From positions 1 through 53,041 of the forward strand of contig JAUMMZ010000013.1 in the NCBI GenBank assembly GCA_031296755.1: a DNA stretch of 53,041 nucleotides. Direction: 5' to 3'. Source of the DNA: Collinsella sp. (GTDB lineage Bacteria > Actinomycetota > Coriobacteriia > Coriobacteriales > Coriobacteriaceae). The position numbers and the translations under genes are program-made. The notes below the pieces were generated by a model. The model did not search any database. It was not told the origin of the DNA and saw only the letters and a list, made by a program, of their open reading frames with translations. This document shows positions 1-7,540 of this stretch, piece after piece; positions within the stretch are counted from its first letter, which is position 1, and each line of letters begins with the position of its first letter.

Positions 1-2
1 CG

Positions 3-92
3 TCGCGCGAGGACGGAGGGCCGGAGTGGGGCGACAGGGCCGTGTGGGAGGACCTCCACCACAGGGACCCGTACCCGTTCTGGCTTGATTAA
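3..92 (+). CDS. C-terminal tail of an unidentified gene (truncated by window edge)
   Basis: The reading frame starting at base 3 stays open to TAA at 90-92, and almost every codon ends in G or C, as expected for a real coding frame in this GC-rich genome. The visible peptide is acidic and aromatic, ending in PYPFWLD. I do not recognise the family. Just downstream, bases 108-135 contain a GGACA...TGTCC motif whose reverse complement resembles (about 12 of 17 positions) the left end of the insertion sequence at the other edge of the window. The tail may therefore belong to a transposase, but this is weak. Confidence 0.45.
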   Translation, partial: SREDGGPEWGDRAVWEDLHHRDPYPFWLD

Positions 93-173
93 TGGATAGA
101 AACGGATGTTCTATCGGGACACACATTTTGTCCTATAAGCCCTTTTTTATGACTGTGCCGGAGTGCGTAACAT

Positions 174-211
174 AAAAAACCGAGCCCTGCACATAATGGC
201 GCAGAACTCGG
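174..211 (-). terminator. Intrinsic terminator of the nitroreductase gene
   Basis: Read on the minus strand, CCGAG..CTGC pairs with GCAG..CTCGG and is followed directly by a run of T residues (the A run at 174-179). It lies about 50 bases past the nitroreductase stop. Confidence 0.75.
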
Positions 212-258
212 CGAACGGGTGAGCGGTCAAGGGTAGGTTTTAAGGCATGTCCCAAAAC

Positions 259-789
259 CTACTTGAGGAGGAAGTCGGAGAGGGGAATGGTACGGGCCTC
301 GCGATGCTCGGGATCGGCGATGTGGTCGGCAGGATATCCACAGACGAGCATGTGATAGGGATAGACGCCCTTGGGCAGATTGAACTGCTCCTGCGCCACC
401 TCAGGCTTAAAATGGCCTACCCAGCACGTTCCCAGGCCCTGCTCGGTGGCCTCCATCATCATCTGATCGCAGACGATCGAAGTATCGATGGCACTCGAGT
501 TCATCTGATCATACGGGCGCACCCAGGCATCATCGGTAACGCTGCAAATAAGGAAGATAAGCGGAGCGCCAAAGATAGACCCATCACGAGCAAACCGAGG
601 CTGACAAGCAGCTGCCTTCTCCAGAAGCTCAGGCGTATCCAACACCATCACACGGGCTGGATGGTTATTACAAGCAGAAGGAGCAATGCGTCCAGCCTCA
701 ACAATGGCATCCACCACAGCCTGCTCCACAGCCCGAGCCTCAAATTCACGACAAGAATACCGACCCCGAGCCAGATCCAAATAAGACAT
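259..789 (-). CDS. Nitroreductase family protein
   Basis: The 176-residue product fits the short, FMN-dependent nitroreductase-like family that reduces nitro or quinone compounds with NAD(P)H. Visible hallmarks are the N-terminal arginine-rich FMN phosphate contact (ARGRYSCREFE), the SACNNHPAR segment and the C-terminal GLGTCWVGHF loop. The start at 789 is chosen because GGAGGG lies just upstream and conservation begins there; an upstream in-frame extension to 855 encodes a hydrophobic stretch unlike the family and is rejected. It is monocistronic, with its own terminator. Substrate cannot be told from sequence. Confidence 0.85.
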   Translation of the reverse strand: MSYLDLARGRYSCREFEARAVEQAVVDAIVEAGRIAPSACNNHPARVMVLDTPELLEKAAACQPRFARDGSIFGAPLIFLICSVTDDAWVRPYDQMNSSAIDTSIVCDQMMMEATEQGLGTCWVGHFKPEVAQEQFNLPKGVYPYHMLVCGYPADHIADPEHREARTIPLSDFLLK

Positions 790-973
790 ACAAGCCCTCC
801 AACAATTAAAAATCAAACAAACCCAAAGTAACCCAAACAGTACCCAAAGCAGCAATCAGCCAATCGCTCATCGAATACCAAAGTAAAACCCCGAGCAATC
901 AAGGGCCATCACAGCAAAGGCCCCACCACGCTCAACCCCTCAGCCAAAGTTCCCAATGGTGGTACGTAAGGGA

Positions 974-1050
974 GCGGGCCCGACCACTAATACCTTTTGA
1001 ACGACTCTGCTTGCAGCCGGAGTGAAAAAGGTATTAGTGGTCGGGCCCGC
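974..1050. repeat. Long inverted repeat, perfect 25-bp arms
   Basis: Arms at 974-998 and 1026-1050 are exact reverse complements (GCGGGCCCGACCACTAAT... and its complement) around a 27-base spacer. The element lies between the nitroreductase promoter side and the 3' end of the DUF47 gene. There is no U tract after either arm, so it is not a standard intrinsic terminator. It resembles other long inverted repeats in this window in architecture but not in sequence. Confidence 0.9.
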
Positions 1051-1074
1051 GACCGGTGGGATACGTACCCCCAA

Positions 1075-1698
1075 TTAACTGTTCTTCATGACAATCGAAT
1101 CCACAACATCGGCCACATTCTCGCAGCAGTCGGCGCAGTACTCCAAGAAGGCGTACACGTCACGCCAAGCGATGACCTCAAGCGGATCCTTGCCATTGAC
1201 GTGCAGGTTGCGCATGGCGTTGATGTAGAGCTCGTCGGCTTCGGACTCGATGGTGTTGATCTGGATGACGAGTTCGCGCAGGGTCTTGGACTTGCGGTAG
1301 TTGGGCAGCTCGACCATCAGGTCTTTCATGGCGCGGCAGGCGTCAGTCACCTTGTGGGCGATGACGATGGCGTCGGGATGGATGCTCTGGATGTTGGTGA
1401 AGTAGACGCGCTGCACGACGCCCTCGATGCGGTCGAGCACGGTGTCGAGTGAGCAGCTCATCAGATCCAGATCCTCGCGCTCGAGCGGGGTGATAAAGGC
1501 GGTGAGCAAGGCGTCCTCAAGCTCATGGTGCTTCTTGTCGGCCGCATGCTCGATCGCGTGCATCTTGTTGAGCATATCGTGAATCTTTGCGGGATCGAAG
1601 TTCTCGAAAATCTTGGTGAGCAGCTCGGCGGCCTGGACGGCAAGGTCGGCGCAGGCGACGTAGTTGTCGAAGTAGAACGAATCGGGTTTCTTTGCCAT
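1075..1698 (-). CDS. DUF47 family (PhoU-like) Pit accessory protein
   Basis: The 207-residue, mostly helical protein matches the DUF47/PhoU-like family that is typically encoded beside Pit phosphate transporters and is thought to modulate them. Visible features are the repeated acidic/histidine helices (HAIEHAADKKHHELED, TPLEREDL) and a paired CADCCENVADVVDSI C-terminus typical of the family. It lies 67 bases downstream of the pit gene on the same strand, so the two are probably co-transcribed. The start at 1698 follows an AAAGGAC ribosome-binding site. Confidence 0.88.
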   Translation of the reverse strand: MAKKPDSFYFDNYVACADLAVQAAELLTKIFENFDPAKIHDMLNKMHAIEHAADKKHHELEDALLTAFITPLEREDLDLMSCSLDTVLDRIEGVVQRVYFTNIQSIHPDAIVIAHKVTDACRAMKDLMVELPNYRKSKTLRELVIQINTIESEADELYINAMRNLHVNGKDPLEVIAWRDVYAFLEYCADCCENVADVVDSIVMKNS

Positions 1699-1765
1699 GG
1701 GTGAGTCCTTTCGAGGCGAAGACGGGTGGGCGAGGTAATGCAGTCCGGATGGACGTTCGGTTTGA

Positions 1766-2815
1766 CTAGAGGAACATCATGAACAGCTTGGCCATGACAA
1801 AGCTGATGAGTCCGCAGGCGGGGAAGGTGAAGAACCAGGTGAACATCATGTCTTTGACGACGCCGAAGTTGATGGCTGAGAGGCGCTTGACGGCACCGAC
1901 GCCCATGATGGCGCAGGTCTTGATGTGTGTGGAGGACACGGGGATGCCGGTAAGGGTGGCAAGCAGCAGGTTTGCGGCGCCCGCCAGGTCGGCGGAGAAG
2001 CCCTGATACTTTTCGAGCTTGACCATGCTCTGGCCGACGGACTTGATGATGCGCTCGCCGCCCACGCTGGTGCCGATACCCATAGTGGCCGAGCACAGCA
2101 GCATAATCCAGATGGGGATGCCTGCATCGCCGACGCTCGTCTGGCCGCTGGCAAAGGCCACGCCTAAAAAGAGCACGCCGATGAACTTCTGTCCATCCTG
2201 CGCGCCGTGCATAAAGCTCATGGCCGCAGCGCTCGCGATCTGAGCGTATTTAAAGAAGACATTGGCACGTCGCCTGTTGGCGGCGGCGAAAAGAATCGAG
2301 ACGAGCTTGCACAGGACCCAGCCCATGACAAAGCCCAGGCCGATGGAGAGCGCCAGACCGTAGATGACCTTCATCCACTCGTGGACGTTGACGCTGCTCG
2401 CACCGCCGAGGGCGATGGCGGCACCGGTCAGGCCGGCGATAAGGCTGTGGCTTTGCGAGGTGGGGATGCCAAAACGCGACGCTGTGGCGCCGTAGACGAC
2501 GATGGAGAACAGCGCCGCGCACAGGCAGGCGAGCGCCATGGTGCTGTTTCCGCCAAAGTCGACGATATGTGAGATGGTGTTGGCGACGCTCGCGTTAAAG
2601 TGCGTCATGATGAGCACGCCGAGGAAGTTGAATGCGGCGCTCATGAGAATGGCGGCGCGGGCGGGCATGCAACGCGTAGTGACGCAGGTCGCGATGGCGT
2701 TGGGCGCGTCGGTCCATCCATTGACGAAGATGGCGCCCAACGCGAGGATCACGGTGACGGCAAGGACTGGGTTCGACACAATTTGGCCGAGGAAGGTTGA
2801 GAACGTTACGTCCAT
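1766..2815 (-). CDS. Inorganic phosphate transporter, Pit family
   Basis: The 349-residue protein is a low-affinity cation-phosphate symporter of the PiT family, in the cytoplasmic membrane. Both inverted family signatures are visible: GWTDAPNAIATCVTTR near residue 33 and FMHGAQDGQKFIGV near residue 202, with the C-terminal GIPVSSTHIKT element that mirrors GIPTSQSHSLIAG in the first half. About ten hydrophobic segments are present. It is the first gene of a two-gene unit with the DUF47 protein. PiT members can also carry other oxyanions; phosphate is the default reading. Confidence 0.93.
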   Translation of the reverse strand: MDVTFSTFLGQIVSNPVLAVTVILALGAIFVNGWTDAPNAIATCVTTRCMPARAAILMSAAFNFLGVLIMTHFNASVANTISHIVDFGGNSTMALACLCAALFSIVVYGATASRFGIPTSQSHSLIAGLTGAAIALGGASSVNVHEWMKVIYGLALSIGLGFVMGWVLCKLVSILFAAANRRRANVFFKYAQIASAAAMSFMHGAQDGQKFIGVLFLGVAFASGQTSVGDAGIPIWIMLLCSATMGIGTSVGGERIIKSVGQSMVKLEKYQGFSADLAGAANLLLATLTGIPVSSTHIKTCAIMGVGAVKRLSAINFGVVKDMMFTWFFTFPACGLISFVMAKLFMMFL

Positions 2816-3065
2816 ATATGGGCTTTCTCGAAGTTTGCAGGCACGTTACAAAAACATGATAAATCGTATCACCTCCTGCGGGTTTCTTTACCGAGTTCTG
2901 ATGGGAGAAGTGAACTTTTTGGCACTAAAATTGAATATTAGCCCTGTTGACCGCGGGTGTTCTTTTTGCTAACACGCCATGCGGACACGTGCGATTACTA
3001 CGACACTCCAAAACCACAGTCTGTTCGCTTTACAACATGCAAACATGCGTTCGATAATAGGAGGC

Positions 3066-3404
3066 ATGGAATATCGACAGACAGACGGCAAAACTCGGCG
3101 CGTACACAAGCAGTATGTGGACGTCGTGGCTCGCATCCTCGCGGGCGGACAAGTCGTGCCAGTCGCCGTCTGCTGGGTCGACGGACGTTGCTTTACGATT
3201 GACGAGATTGTCTCGACCACTGGGTTTGGCCTGACGGTTCACGGCATTCGTACGGCAACCTATAAGGTGCGTTTTGGCGGGCATGCGACCGAGTTGTATC
3301 TGGAGGACCAGACGCGCGAGCGGGCGGACGGCTCGCAGGCGCACGTGATGCGTTGGTGGGTCTGGGCCTTTGATCGTACGCTCGAGGGCGAGCGCCGTGG
3401 GTAA
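3066..3404 (+). CDS. Small hypothetical protein, 112 residues
   Basis: I do not recognise this family. The product is basic, with predicted beta-rich segments (VVPVAVCWVDGRCFTIDEIVS and TATYKVRFGGHATELYLEDQ) and a Trp-rich RWWVWAFDRTLEG end; it has no signal peptide or membrane segment. An AGGAGG lies only one base ahead of the ATG at 3066, which is too close, so the true start could be the ATG at 3045 or translation may use another mode. Coding frame quality (GC3) is good from 3066 onward. It is the nearest gene upstream of the BI-1 gene, but 83 bases separate them. Confidence 0.65.
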   Translation: MEYRQTDGKTRRVHKQYVDVVARILAGGQVVPVAVCWVDGRCFTIDEIVSTTGFGLTVHGIRTATYKVRFGGHATELYLEDQTRERADGSQAHVMRWWVWAFDRTLEGERRG

Positions 3405-3487
3405 GGACGTACGGCATTCGGGTACAATGACAGGAATCTTGTCATCTACTGCGCCGTCTTTCACGGCGCTTTGTGAAAGGACGAAGT

Positions 3488-4183
3488 ATGAACGATATCC
3501 AGGGCTATCAGAACGGCCCCATCGAGGCCGGCGCAAGTTGCGCCAAGGAGATGTCGCCGCGTGCGTACAATCTTGCCATGTCTGCCCTCATCTTCTTGGG
3601 CTTTTGTGCCATGGGCGCCGGTGCTTACTTTACGAGCACCATGTCGTTTGCGCGCATGATGATGAGCGGGGCCGCCCTACCGCTGGTTTTTGGCTCGTTT
3701 ATTTTGACCATCGTCGGCATGATCATGATGTCGGCCGCCGCCAGCAAGCAGTCCGTGGGCCTGTCCCTTGTGGGCTACGTAATCTTTGCGAGTACCTTTG
3801 GCCTGACTGCGTCGTTTGGCCTTGCCAACTACGACCTGCCCACCATCAACACCGCCTTTATCGCCACCGCTGCCATCACCTTTGTCTTCGGTGCGCTGGG
3901 CGTGACCTTCCCCAAGTTCTTCCAGCGTGTGTATGGCATTGGTTTTGGCATCCTGCTTGCCACGATTCTGGTCGAGATCGTGCTGATGTTCATGGGCGTT
4001 TCGCAGTCCATCACCGACCTGATCGTGATCGTGGTGTTCGCCGGCTTTATTGGCTACGACACCTATGTTGCCACGACGGTGCCGCCTACGCTGCCCAACG
4101 CCGTGCTCATGGCGTCCAATCTGTTCGTGGACATTATCAACGTGTTCTTGCGCATCCTGAACATCCTTGGCCGTCGCGACTAG
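3488..4183 (+). CDS. Bax inhibitor-1/YccA family membrane protein
   Basis: The 231-residue product has about seven closely spaced membrane helices and a charged N-terminus, as in the BI-1/YccA (TMBIM) family. The C-terminal segment with FIGYDTYVATT and the acidic helix TDLIVIVVFAGFIGYD carries the conserved aspartate seen in the family's proposed proton/calcium gating pair. Bacterial members interact with membrane proteases or leak cations; the role here is unknown. The start at 3488 follows GAAAGGA with good spacing. A terminator follows at 4230. Confidence 0.88.
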   Translation: MNDIQGYQNGPIEAGASCAKEMSPRAYNLAMSALIFLGFCAMGAGAYFTSTMSFARMMMSGAALPLVFGSFILTIVGMIMMSAAASKQSVGLSLVGYVIFASTFGLTASFGLANYDLPTINTAFIATAAITFVFGALGVTFPKFFQRVYGIGFGILLATILVEIVLMFMGVSQSITDLIVIVVFAGFIGYDTYVATTVPPTLPNAVLMASNLFVDIINVFLRILNILGRRD

Positions 4184-4229
4184 TGGCGAATTGCGGCGGT
4201 GCTTGCCGTGCGTGTAAATCGATGCGAAA

Positions 4230-4255
4230 GGCGGTCCTTCGGGGCCGTCTTTTTT
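4230..4255 (+). terminator. Intrinsic terminator after BI-1 gene
   Basis: GGCGGTCC and GGGCCGTC pair (with two G-U wobbles) around a TTCG tetraloop, followed by six T residues. Confidence 0.85.
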
Positions 4256-4321
4256 GTACGCGGCGGGGTATCATGGATGGGAAAAGCCGATAGCGGCAGA
4301 GACCGAGAAAGGTGACCACTT

Positions 4322-5455
4322 ATGGCAGACGTCGACAACAGGAACCGTAACCGCAGGTCCAACCGAGCGGGTCAGCCCAATCCTAAGCGCGAGGCGCGTG
4401 CCAAGGCCGCCGAGCGCCATGTGGCGGCTGTGTCCGAGGCCTGTGCCAAGGACATCGAGCGTTCGCTTGCCGGCGTGCGCGAGTTCGATGGTATGCCTGT
4501 CGGTTTTGTCGCGGCGATGAAGGTCAAGGCCCAGAAGGCAGCGGCTGCTGAGGAGCATGCTGCCGAGGACGTCGAGGCTGCTGAGGTCGAGACCGCTGAG
4601 GTTGCGTCCGTCGAGACCGAGGCCGTGGCCGAGCCTGCGCCCGCAGAGGAAGCCGCGGAGATCGAGCCCACGCCTGCCGCCGAGGAGCCCGCTCCGGTTC
4701 TGCCCGAGGTCACCGTGCTCGATGCCTCCACCACGCAGGCCATCTTGGACAACGGTCGTGGCTATGCGCAGTTCTGCGACATGGCCGTGCTCGCCTTTGC
4801 CTCGTTCACCAATCCGGGCGGTGGCTATATTCAGGGTTATCTGGGCCAGGAGGCCACGCTGTGCGCCGATTCGTATCTGTACAACGTTCTCGATAAGCAG
4901 CGCAAATGGTACGGCGAGAACCGTCGCCGCAACATCAACTGCGAGCTTTACCGAAACCGTGCGCTGGTGGTGCCTGCGGTGCGCTTCGACCGCAACCACG
5001 TGCATGCATACGCCGACGTGATCGTGGCCGCCGCGCCCAACGTTAGGCGCGCCCGCCAGGAGTATCGCGTGAGCGACGATGTTCTGCTGGATGCCCTGCG
5101 CGACCGCATTCGCTTTGTGCTTGCCATCTGCGACGAGCTAGGTCGCGAGAAGCTCGTGCTGGGCGCTTGGGGCTGCGACAACAACGGCTTTGACGCAGAG
5201 GCCGTGGCCGAGCTCTTCCGCAAGGAGCTCGCGTCGGGCGACTTTAAGGTCAAGCAAGTCTTCTTTGCCGTGCCTTCTACGCGCTGGGATGAGGATTTTG
5301 CCAAGTTCGAGCACGTGCTGGCAAACTTCCCCGAGCGCAACGAGGAGTCCTATGCCCAGGTTGCCGCTCGCGCTGCGGCAGCTCGCGCCGCCGAGCAGAT
5401 CCAGGCTGCTACCGAGGATGATGAGGACGAGGACGATTGGCGCAAGTACCTGTAA
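4322..5455 (+). CDS. TIGR02452/PARG-like macrodomain protein with altered catalytic loop
   Basis: The 377-residue protein has a basic N-terminal arm (NRNRRSNRAG...), a long Ala/Glu-rich low-complexity linker (about residues 60-125), and a C-terminal macrodomain of the bacterial poly(ADP-ribose) glycohydrolase type. The ADP-ribose loop NPGGGYIQGYLGQEATLC is clear, but the family signature GGG-x(n)-QEE reads QEA here: the second Glu, the catalytic residue of canonical PARGs, is Ala. The domain ends with GAWGCDNNGF and an acidic EDDEDEDDW tail. It could be an ADP-ribose reader or an enzyme with other chemistry. The start follows GAAAGGTGA. A terminator follows. Confidence 0.8.
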   Translation: MADVDNRNRNRRSNRAGQPNPKREARAKAAERHVAAVSEACAKDIERSLAGVREFDGMPVGFVAAMKVKAQKAAAAEEHAAEDVEAAEVETAEVASVETEAVAEPAPAEEAAEIEPTPAAEEPAPVLPEVTVLDASTTQAILDNGRGYAQFCDMAVLAFASFTNPGGGYIQGYLGQEATLCADSYLYNVLDKQRKWYGENRRRNINCELYRNRALVVPAVRFDRNHVHAYADVIVAAAPNVRRARQEYRVSDDVLLDALRDRIRFVLAICDELGREKLVLGAWGCDNNGFDAEAVAELFRKELASGDFKVKQVFFAVPSTRWDEDFAKFEHVLANFPERNEESYAQVAARAAAARAAEQIQAATEDDEDEDDWRKYL

Positions 5456-5482
5456 TCGGTACGTGCTGACAGATGGGTCGAG

Positions 5483-5514
5483 CCGGCGGGAGAGGCTGCT
5501 TCCGTCGGTTTTTT
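5483..5514 (+). terminator. Intrinsic terminator after the PARG-like gene
   Basis: CCGGCGG pairs with CCGTCGG (one wobble) and is followed by six T residues; it lies 20 bases before the next gene. Confidence 0.8.
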
Positions 5515-5533
5515 ACTGAGCGAGGGGCTTACG

Positions 5534-6193
5534 ATGAAAAACGTTCTATGCTTTGGCGACAGCAACACCTATGGTTACGATCCGGCGGGCATGCGCGACG
5601 GCACCGCGGTGCGCTATGCGCAGGATGTGCGCTGGTGCGGCGTGGCCCAACGTGACTTAGGCGAGGGCTGGCATGTAATTGAAGAAGGCCTCAACGGCCG
5701 CACGACGGTACGCGACGACATGTGCCATCTGAACACCAATCTTAACGGCATCCGCGCACTGCCGATGCTGCTCGAGGCCCATAAGCCGCTGGACGCCATT
5801 GTGATCATGCTGGGCACCAACGACTGTAAGACGGTCTTTAACGTGACAGCTTCCGATATCGCCCGTGGCGCCATGGCGCTGATTCGCGCCGTCCGCGCGT
5901 TTCCGTGGACCGACGCTGCGCCTTGTCCGCGCATTCTGCTGATGGCGCCTATCAAGATTAAGCCGCAGATCGCCGACGTATATATGACCGATTTTGACGA
6001 GCATTCCGTAGAAGCCTCGGAACATTTTGGTGAGTACTACGCGCATGTGGCTGAGCAGTTTGGCTGCGACTTTTTGAATGCCGCCGACTTTGCCGAGCCG
6101 GGCGATATCGACTATCTGCATATGATGCCCGAAAGCCATGAGAGCCTGGGTCACGCCGTGGCAGCCAAGCTCCAAGAGATGCTCGGTGAGTAG
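5534..6193 (+). CDS. SGNH/GDSL-type hydrolase (arylesterase-like)
   Basis: The 219-residue cytoplasmic protein shows the SGNH blocks in order: block I GDSNTYGYDP (catalytic Ser) near residue 8, block II NGRTT (Gly), block III GTND (Asn) near residue 95, and a block V Asp/His pair in DYLHMMPESHESLG. This is the TesA/arylesterase-like branch that cleaves acyl or acetyl esters; substrate is unknown. There is no signal peptide. The start follows GCGAGGGG. The gene sits just after a terminator, so it probably has its own promoter. Confidence 0.88.
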   Translation: MKNVLCFGDSNTYGYDPAGMRDGTAVRYAQDVRWCGVAQRDLGEGWHVIEEGLNGRTTVRDDMCHLNTNLNGIRALPMLLEAHKPLDAIVIMLGTNDCKTVFNVTASDIARGAMALIRAVRAFPWTDAAPCPRILLMAPIKIKPQIADVYMTDFDEHSVEASEHFGEYYAHVAEQFGCDFLNAADFAEPGDIDYLHMMPESHESLGHAVAAKLQEMLGE

Positions 6194-6249
6194 CACGGCC
6201 CCAAACCACCACAATAGTTCTCCTTGCGGTGGCTTGTTTCGTTGATTTG

Positions 6250-6466
6250 TCTTGATCTGTAACAGTTGTAAGGCCGAAAACGGGCTAGATGTTACAGATT
6301 GAGATTATTTTAGGTCGATATCGGTCGTTTGTCTCGATCTGTAACATCTAGGGTCGATTTTGCCGAGTTAATGTTACACATCGAGATTATCTTCTCAATG
6401 GAATTTGGATGTCTCGATTTGTAACAGGTGGGCCGAAAAATGGACTCTAACTGTTACAGATCGAGA
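6250..6466. repeat. Tandem array of three palindromic units, BIME-like
   Basis: Three 55-base units at 6250-6304, 6332-6386 and 6412-6466 each consist of a 15-bp arm (consensus TCTCGATCTGTAACA), a 25-base loop and the complementary arm. Loop length is exactly 25 in all three and the units recur every 80-82 bases. The loops of units 1 and 3 share GGCCGAAAA; the loop of unit 2 resembles them only when reverse-complemented, so the units alternate in orientation. The array fills most of the 334-base gap between the SGNH hydrolase and thiD. Confidence 0.92.
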
Positions 6467-6476
6467 TGTTTGTGGG

Positions 6477-6513
6477 AACCACCGCAAAGGTGCCTGTCCC
6501 CTTTGCGGTGGTT
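6477..6513. terminator. Bidirectional hairpin between convergent genes
   Basis: AACCACCGCAAAGG (6477-6490) and CCTTTGCGGTGGTT (6500-6513) form a perfect 14-bp stem followed by TTGA. It lies between the convergent SGNH hydrolase and thiD genes. The U tract is short. Confidence 0.6.
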
Positions 6514-6527
6514 TTGAACTGCGAGTC

Positions 6528-7358
6528 TTAATACTGCCACATATGGTTAACGGGGCCGGAGCCTTTGCCCATGTCAAAGCCGGCGGCGAGAGCGCCGGTT
6601 AGGTAGGCCTTGCCGGCGTTGACGGCGTCGGCAAGATCCATGCCCTGCGCCAGCGCACAGGCGATGGCGGACGAGAGCGTGCAGCCGGTGCCGTGCGTGT
6701 TGTCGGTCTCAATACGCTTGTGGCGGAACCACGTGGTGAGCGGATCGCCTAGGTGGTTGCCCTCATCATCGAGCGGCGCGGGTTCGGCCAGTACGTCGTT
6801 GGCCTCGTTGACAAAATGCCCGCCCTTAACGAGGGACGCGCAGCCAAAGCGGCGGGTGAGGAGCATGGCGGCGTTTTGCTGGGTGCGCTCGGAATCGACC
6901 TCGTAGTCGAGCAGCGCCATGGCCTCGGGGATGTTGGGCGTGATGACGGTCGCCAGCGGGAACAGGCGACGTGTGAGCGCCTCAGCGGCATCTTCGGCAA
7001 TCAGCCGTGCGCCCGAAGTGGCGACCATGACGGGATCGACGACGATATTTTGTGCGTTCCAGGCACTCAGGCGGTCGGCGATAACCTCGATAATCTCGGC
7101 AGAGGAAACCATGCCGATTTTGACTGCGTTGGGGCGAATATCGTCAAAGACGGCGTCAATTTGCGCAGCGACGATATCGGGGGAGATATTTTGCACGGCG
7201 GTGACACCGAGCGTGTTTTGTGCGGTGATGGCCGTGATGGCTGTCTCGGCATACAGACGGTGCGCCGTGATGGTCTTAATGTCGGCCTGAATGCCGGCGC
7301 CACCGCTGGAATCGGATCCTGCGATGGATAGAACGGCAGGTACCTTGCTGCGATCCAT
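6528..7358 (-). CDS. thiD: Hydroxymethylpyrimidine/phosphomethylpyrimidine kinase
   Basis: The 276-residue protein phosphorylates HMP and HMP-phosphate to HMP-pyrophosphate for thiamine synthesis. It is a ribokinase-fold enzyme: GSDSSGGAGIQADIKT near the N-terminus binds the pyrimidine, PVMVATSGARL is the central motif, and NTHGTGCTLSSAIA is the anion hole with its catalytic Cys. It lies 182 bases downstream of thiC on the same strand; a TATAAT at 7405-7410 (minus strand) suggests an additional promoter. The start follows AAGGGAG. Confidence 0.95.
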   Translation of the reverse strand: MDRSKVPAVLSIAGSDSSGGAGIQADIKTITAHRLYAETAITAITAQNTLGVTAVQNISPDIVAAQIDAVFDDIRPNAVKIGMVSSAEIIEVIADRLSAWNAQNIVVDPVMVATSGARLIAEDAAEALTRRLFPLATVITPNIPEAMALLDYEVDSERTQQNAAMLLTRRFGCASLVKGGHFVNEANDVLAEPAPLDDEGNHLGDPLTTWFRHKRIETDNTHGTGCTLSSAIACALAQGMDLADAVNAGKAYLTGALAAGFDMGKGSGPVNHMWQY

Positions 7359-7404
7359 GTTCGCTCCCTTGTCTGGTCGGATTCAAATGGGTCTTTAAGC
7401 CAGC

Positions 7405-7410
7405 ATTATA
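7405..7410 (-). promoter_or_regulatory. Possible -10 box for thiD
   Basis: A perfect TATAAT on the minus strand, 47 bases before the thiD start. No good -35 box lies 16-18 bases upstream of it, so it is only a candidate. Confidence 0.4.
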
Positions 7411-7540
7411 AAGATGCCCAGGCCGGCGATATGCCGAACCCGGGCGCGAGATGTAATTTTTACGCAAATGTAAGCAAATGTTCACACGTCAACAATTGAC
7501 AGGCACCAGCTCGCCGCCAGAAGCGGCCGCGGCGACAGGG

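Noticed and set aside
6250..6466. CRISPR array
   Set aside because: Only three units, each internally palindromic with alternating orientation, and no cas genes nearby. The spacers are not unique inserts between direct repeats.
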